Shown here: piece after piece, positions 9,788 through 14,503 of the stretch
Position numbering within the stretch: position 1 is the stretch's first letter
Layout of the letters: the number at the start of each line of letters is the position of its first letter
Source: Ettlia oleoabundans
Lineage: Eukaryota > Chlorophyta > Chlorophyceae > Chlamydomonadales
DNA: 14,503 nucleotides
Direction of reading: 5' to 3'
NCBI GenBank assembly: GCA_019693395.1
Contig: JAAMXP010000832.1
Span: forward strand, 1-14,503
The notes under the pieces: model-generated
Seen by the model: the letters and a program-made list of their open reading frames with translations, nothing else
Database searches by the model: none
What the model was told of the DNA's origin: nothing
Position numbers and translations under genes: made by a program

Positions 9788-10317
9788 CTAAACCTCGGTG
9801 AGGAGGGGACGTGCTGCAAGGAAAGCATCCGGGTTCACCTCTTCAATGGACGAGTGAAACGTGGTTTGTGGCACTGCATTTGTGCAGATGTTAGTGGTGC
9901 AGAGCCGCCACGGCGGTGACGCCGCCGCCACAGCTCCGCTGCACAGGGCTGGCAGCGGCGAAGGAAGCGCGCAGGGGGGGGGCTGGATGCTAGCCGGCCG
10001 CACGCTGCAACGCGGCCTAAAACGCGGCTCAACATGGCACAAACGCCCACGGGTGTCACCCAGGGTGACGTATATCAAGAGAGAGGAGCGCAAGAGGGCG
10101 ACACGCGTAGGTTTGGCGGTTTGCAGAGGCATGCGAGGAAAGGAATTGAAAGGTGTTGACAGGTCATGACAGGGCCAGCACCTGCCAGCTTGGCGCGCAA
10201 TGCTGGCGGCTTCATGTGGCTTTGGACTGAGCAGAAGGGCACGCGCAATTTCTTCCCTGCGGCGCACATTACTTCCTGATGGATCACAACTAAAGCAGGA
10301 ATGTTGTCGTATGGCAT
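9788..10317 (-). CDS. Small unknown protein, two-exon model (tentative)
   Basis: Minus-strand exons 10317-10182 and 9873-9788 (stop TAG) join in phase 1 across a 308-base intron. Its 3' end has a CACTAAC branch sequence and the acceptor AATGCAG. The product would be 73 residues, MPYDNIPALVVIHQEVMCAA... ending FLAARPLLTEV. No domain is recognised. The true 5' end is uncertain: a CATCAG acceptor at 10276 could instead join an upstream exon. The plus strand is also open across the first exon, so the strand is not certain. It lies head to head with the Mg2+ transporter gene. Confidence 0.35.
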
Positions 10318-10766
10318 GTTTGGTTAGGCAGCGGCAGCCGCCACTGGCGTGTTTCAAAGCTTATCCAAGCAAGGACAGTCGCAGTACTTCTCGTGTGTCA
10401 CTTGACGCTATCAGTGTGGCACTTGCAGGGACAGGACATGCGGTTACCATTGATGACGGCTGCAGGCATGGTCGCAAAGACGCGGTGCATTGCGTACGGC
10501 GGAGTTGGCGGTGCGGGACACTGGCAGGAATCAGTACTTTGATAAAAGGTGCTGTTAAAAGGTCCCAGTGCACAACAAATTGCAACCTGATGTCTTGCGC
10601 AGTAGGAAACCATCAGGCCTGTACAACTACCCATCGGTAAGAGCTGTGCCCAACCAGCTACCAGAGCGGTGACGCTGGCTGCCACCGTGTGCCCAGCTGG
10701 TTTCACAGGCTGGGAATCTGTGTTATTCCAACATGCCACGGTATCGGTTCTCAACTGCAAACGGCA
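10318..10766. other. Divergent intergenic region with repeat copy 2
   Basis: It sits between the tentative minus-strand gene and the plus-strand MRS2 gene and should hold their promoters. The repeat at 10412-10511 lies inside it. Long open frames run on both strands, but none shows conserved motifs. Confidence 0.4.
10412..10511. repeat. Diverged dispersed repeat, copy 2
   Basis: This is the partner of the copy at 8395-8490, in the same orientation about 2 kb away. On the plus strand the copies read AGTGLAVSVDEGC versus AGTGHAVTIDDGC, with mostly silent or conservative changes in that frame. On the minus strand they read MRRFFAVMPAA versus MHRVFATMPAA. Confidence 0.55.
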
Positions 10767-13700
10767 ATGGCGGAGGCTCCGCTGATGCTGCGTTCCGCGA
10801 GGGACGCCGGTAGCGTCCGTGGCTTCGGGCAGCAACCGAACAAAAACAAGCACATCGTGCTGATTGACGAACACGGTGCGCTGAATATTGGCACTGTGCG
10901 GTTGCCTTCCGATAGACGAGCAGCGGCATGGCAAAGCTAACCCTGCCGCCTTAGCTGCCCTGCCTTGGCTGGCTCAGTCCCGATGTCGGACAGGCCACTG
11001 TAATTCAAGGCAAACTCGATTGGTCAGGGGAGCTGCGAGAAGGCTGATCATCACCCCGCCCAGCCAGCGCCGCTGCACGCTGCAACTTTTGACGCAGGCC
11101 ACACCAGCTACACCACCTTGCGCAAGCAGGCGCTAGTCTCGGAGCTGCACCTGCGCCACCGAGACATCAGAGCGTTGGATCCCGCTGTGCAACTGCCCTG
11201 TGAGTGAGACAGCACAGTCGGCATAAAATGGCAGTGACAGCTGCGGAGGCGACAGTATTGGGCACCAAACACGCTCTCCTGCGGTTGACAGCAAGGGGCA
11301 GCGCCAACAGGCTGGCAGCAGCTGTGCAACCAATAGCAGCAGCGGCGGTAGGATAGGATCACGCATCATTGAGCTGTGGTGCAAACTGGTTTGCAACTGC
11401 ATTTGGCACAGCCGCCATTGCCATGAGCTAATATCTCCAAGCAGCCGGTGCAATGGCTCTTGGAGCGCACGTGCACCTGGCAGAAATTTTGCAAGCGCAC
11501 CACATGTACACACCCTCCCTTGTCGCCTTAACCTAAACCCACACTCTGCCCTTCATGCACATGCAAATTTGCAACTGTGCCAGCACCACCCTTTGTGCCA
11601 GCACTATCCCTGTGCAGACCCCTCGGCCATCTTTGTGCGCAAACAGGCACTCGTGATAAACCTGGAAGGGCTCAAACTCATCATCGGCAGGTAATCCCAG
11701 GCTGTTATGTGCAGGACAGGGGGCAGGGACTAGGAACACTTTCAGTCTATTACTGGTGTGCCTATTGAAGGGAGCTGTATCTTGTTAGCCCCATCATAAT
11801 CATGGAAACAGGAGCAGACACTTACCAGGGCTCAGTTTGTAACCATCGTTGTTGCTGCCGATGTTCCCTGTGGCAGGGACAAGACGCTTGTAATCTCAGT
11901 GCCGTCATTGGCGGATCTGTCAAACCGCACCCTCCCAGACCTGAACAGCCCTGTGGTGGTTCGGCTTAGGTACGCCGTATTGCCTTGTACTGCCTTAAAC
12001 CAAGCCTGGTACTGCATTGTAGCACCTTGTGCTGCACATAGAGACACTGCAATGCTGCCTTGTGTTGCTTGGCGCTGATGCACTGCGTGTGTTTCTACGA
12101 TGTGTTTCTACGATGTGCGGTTATTTGAGAATAAGCTAGGCATTTACGAAGTGTGTAACAAAACTGTTATCTTTAGTTGCATCAGGAGCTGCTGCATGCC
12201 GTCACTTCATTATTTCAGTTCGCCCCTGCCGCAGCAACCACATAGCGGCAGCTCAGTACCCTTTCTCAGAAGCCCTAGGTGCGTAGCCAGCTCCTGTCCA
12301 GTACCCCTTGAGCCAGAATGTGGCTGGGCATGGCATGGCGGGGCAAGAGCATGGTGGAGTGCAGTATGGTGGGTGTTGTCACCGCCGGTGCAGTGCGGTG
12401 CGGTGCGGTGCGGTCTTAGCTACTGCAGGTGGGTCCCTGTGTAGTAATTTGTATGTTATATGCCTGCAGATGTGGATGGGCTGCCCCCCTCAGCCAGCTA
12501 CATGAGCTTGGAGGAGCTGAAGCAACTGCAGGTGGGTGAGCAGGGAGGCGCTTGGGTGCTGTGTGTTGGAGGGCAACCCCTCTCAGAGCCAAAAGGCTGC
12601 CAGAACCCTTTCTGAGGCATTGGCAGCACAAAAGCCCGCAGGTAATTGCAGAAAAGATAGTGATTTGAAGCTCTCTCAGCTGTTGTTCTGTTCGGCTGCA
12701 AGCCCAGTGTGCTGTTGTACTGACTGTGCTGGCGTGAGGGGGGCACCTCTCCGTTCCTGTTCTGCCGGTGCAAACCTTGGCTCCTTCCATGCTCCAACCT
12801 TGATTCCTTTGCTGTTGCAAAACGTGTCTCGTTTCCTGGGCGCAGGCGCTGCCTTACGAGCTGCGGGCGCTTGAGGCGGCGCTGCTGGTGGTGCTGCATG
12901 TGCTGCAGCATGAGGTGGCCCACATGGAGCGGGTGACGCACCCAGGTGGGTTCCATTGACGGGTGGTCAAATCACTCAAAAATTGGGTTGCTTGGTTGGC
13001 TTCCAAACACACACACGCTGTGCGCGTTGCCCCCCACCCCACCCCACCCCCACCCCCCCACCCCCCCCCCACACACACACACCTTCCACACACACAACTG
13101 TGCAGTGCTGGCGCGCATCAGGCGCAGCGTGACGCGGTTGGACCTGGAGCACCTGTATGAGATCCAAAACCGCCTGGATAAAAGCATTGCGCGCGTGGGC
13201 AAGATCAAGGTGGGTGGCTGGGGCAGCACAGGTGGCTGTTGTGGGCAACACGAAAAAGAGGGGATGGAGGTAGCAGAGGAAGGCGGGTTTCAATTGAGGG
13301 CTGGGAAGGGGCAGGGGAAGGGATTATGCTGGACTCTTGGCATGTTTGATGTAGGTTCCTTAGGAAGCGCTGGGCTCAGGATGAATGTGGGGTTTGGCCA
13401 CTACACTGGTGTGCTGCCAACACAGTTTTTGTATCTGTATGGGTATTGCCAAGTTTTGCCACCCTTCCTTGGCTGCAATGGCTGCAGGAAATCTTGGAGG
13501 TGCGGGCTGGTAGTCAGCTGGACGTGTGGCTTCTCCTTTAGTTCCAATGTGGCACACCATGGCATGGCATGGCATGCCTGTGGCTAAGCGGCTCCACTCT
13601 TGTGCTATGGTTGCGACTGTATACGGAGCAGCACCGTGCAGACGCAGATGAATCTGCGACGTGGGACGTGCTGTGCCGTGTACCTTGTTGGCCTTCGAGG

Positions 13701-14503
13701 GGGCGCTGCCACTTCAATGCAACTTGCTGCAATCTTGTTGCCCCGGTGTTGCAATCTTGTTGCATTGTTGGTGCAATCTTGGTGCCACAGGAGTTGCTAG
13801 ATGACGAGTTGCAGATGGAGGGGCTGTGCCTCTCCAGGTGCGCTGGTGCGGGGTGGCTGCAGCACAGTATTGAAAGGGTACACCTGCAGCCTCTGCAAAC
13901 AGTACAGCTGTGTTGGTAGTGTTCTGCCACCTGCAGTCGTCTGCTACCTTGGCTATTGTCATAGCCAAAACACACGGTGGGGTGCTGGTCGGTGCGCCTT
14001 TAGGTGCGGTATGAAGCTTCACCTCGTGCATTCCTGCTGCCTTTACGTCCTTGGCTTCTGGGCGTGTGCCACCGCCTGCACACACGTGGCTGGTGCATGA
14101 GCGCCTGCCAGGCGCTGCCCCCCTGCATCCGCTGCCAAGCTGTGTGGCTGCTGCTCGAGTTTGTTTGGCTGGAAAAAACGCATTGAGAACACCCATATTG
14201 CAGGTAACTCTTTGCTGGTATTCCACTCCTTGCTGCTGCCGTCGCTGCTGCTGCCACCTCAGCGCTGATGCTGCCGCTGCTAATTGAGTGTTCTTGGTTA
14301 CTCACGCAGGGCAGACGGTAGCAGCCCAAAGGCTGGGACAGATGGCGGCAGTGGCGGCAGCGGCAATGGCGCAGCAGCGAGCGAGGGAGGCAAGGGCGAG
14401 CAGGTGCGGCACAGTTGTGTGATGTGTGATGTGTGACTATTGTGTTGTGGGTGAGCTTTGTTGGGTCCCTTTTTGTTTTGTTTGCCAGGCAGCCCTGGCA
14501 GCC
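10767..14503 (+). CDS. MRS2/CorA-type magnesium transporter, 5' and middle part (partial)
   Basis: Exons: 10767-10895 (tentative start), 11028-11199, 11618-11690, 11877-11969, 12470-12531, 12846-12945, 13106-13209, 13488-13499, 13791-13837, 14310-14403, 14489 to the end. Family motifs: LVSELHLRHRDIRALDP, then YPSAIFVRKQALVINLEGLK (the Tyr codon is split by an intron), LPYELRALEAALLVVL (the LPFEFRALE signature), and the acidic ELLDDELQMEGLCLSR. These match the matrix/stromal coiled-coil domain of MRS2 proteins, which form pentameric Mg2+ channels in mitochondrial, plastid or vacuolar membranes. A Gly/Ser-rich insert (DGGSGGSGNGAAAS) follows. The two transmembrane helices and GMN filter lie beyond the window. 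Every junction agrees in phase except 11969/12470. There, either a short exon is missed or the donor is at 11986/11987, adding YAVLP. The first exon is supported only by phase and position. Confidence 0.88.
12089..12114 (+). repeat. 13-bp direct tandem duplication
   Basis: Two perfect copies of gtgtttctacgat lie side by side in an MRS2 intron. No function is visible. Confidence 0.85.
12393..12412 (+). repeat. (GTGCG)4 microsatellite in an MRS2 intron
   Basis: Four perfect pentamers occur about 60 bases before the acceptor at 12469. Each unit contains a GTGCGG, which is also a donor form used by this gene. Cryptic donors are therefore possible. Confidence 0.85.
13030..13093 (+). repeat. C-run and CA-repeat tract in an MRS2 intron
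   Basis: C4-C11 runs separated by single A residues pass into (CA)n just before the acceptor at 13105. The opposite strand carries at least five consecutive G runs with one-base loops, a strong G-quadruplex pattern. Confidence 0.85.
13728..13793 (+). repeat. 22-bp tandem repeat, three copies, reaching a splice acceptor
   Basis: Copies beginning tgcaatcttg start at 13728, 13750 and 13772, a regular 22-base period. The third copy runs into the acceptor ccacag at 13790 and the first codon of the next MRS2 exon. Confidence 0.8.

Noticed and set aside
10767..10895. Similarity of HIVLIDEHGAL to the start of translation initiation factor IF-3
   Set aside because: Only about ten residues fit, nothing of the rest of IF-3 follows, and the phase suits the first MRS2 exon.
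8289..11472. Shared 14-mer ctccaagagccatt at about 8289 (plus) and about 11460 (minus), a possible inverted repeat
   Set aside because: A match of this length is expected about once by chance in a window of this size, and the similarity does not extend far.
11360..11513. Cysteine-rich minus-strand peptide resembling a zinc cluster of KDZ-type transposases
   Set aside because: Cysteine spacing is irregular, no transposase core is nearby, and the stretch lies inside an MRS2 intron.
11533..11739. Minus-strand open frame with a plausible-looking peptide (LPADDEFEPFQVYHE)
   Set aside because: It is the antisense of the MRS2 exon 11618-11690, whose plus reading carries a clear family motif.
11832..12083. 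Minus-strand open frame resembling a small protein
   Set aside because: It is the antisense shadow of MRS2 exon 11877-11969 (DKTLVISVPSLADLSNRTL).
1..14503. CRISPR array, prophage, insertion sequence or bacterial operon
   Set aside because: The window is clearly eukaryotic and intron-rich. The repeats present are microsatellites or minisatellites without spacer structure.

Overview
The window is nuclear DNA from an intron-rich eukaryote, most likely a chlorophyte green alga. I infer this from short exons split by GT-AG introns of about 70-500 bases, donors that are mostly GTG-type (GTGAGT, GTGGGT, GTGCGG), acceptors of the form tgcag, abundant GC-rich and C-rich simple repeats in introns, and three plant/alga-type proteins. 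No bacterial operon, ribosome binding site, CRISPR array, tRNA or rRNA is visible. Most long open frames are antisense or intronic shadows, so the genes were rebuilt exon by exon, using splice sites and phase agreement.

Layout. (1) 60-3762, plus: the 3' part of a CLC-type chloride/anion channel or H+ exchanger gene. Eleven exons give the last transmembrane segments plus two CBS domains. The 5' part lies before the window. (2) 3763-4696: intergenic, with a (CTGG)n tract. (3) 4697-6128, plus: a complete four-exon gene for a 212-residue glutaredoxin with a CPYS active site, an N-terminal membrane anchor and an acidic stalk. (4) 6129-6802: convergent gap with a 17-bp minisatellite. (5) 6803-8222, minus: a five-exon gene model for a 328-residue protein I do not recognise. 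(6) 8726-9520, minus: a coiled-coil-type reading frame with two compensating frameshifts, probably a decayed gene or one with sequence errors. (7) 9788-10317, minus: a weak two-exon model for a small unknown protein. (8) About 10767 to the window end, plus: the 5' and middle part of an MRS2/CorA-type magnesium transporter. It has at least eleven exons, one only 12 bases long, and the window stops before the transmembrane domain.

The three recognised products act in membranes or organelles (anion/proton exchange, thiol redox in the secretory pathway, Mg2+ transport), but nothing shows that they form a common pathway. The accessory part is the 6.1-10.7 kb stretch. It holds unrecognised minus-strand models, a frame-broken coiled-coil gene, two diverged copies of a roughly 100-base sequence and several minisatellites. 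This is the least explained part of the window. I found no convincing evidence of a wholly new system.
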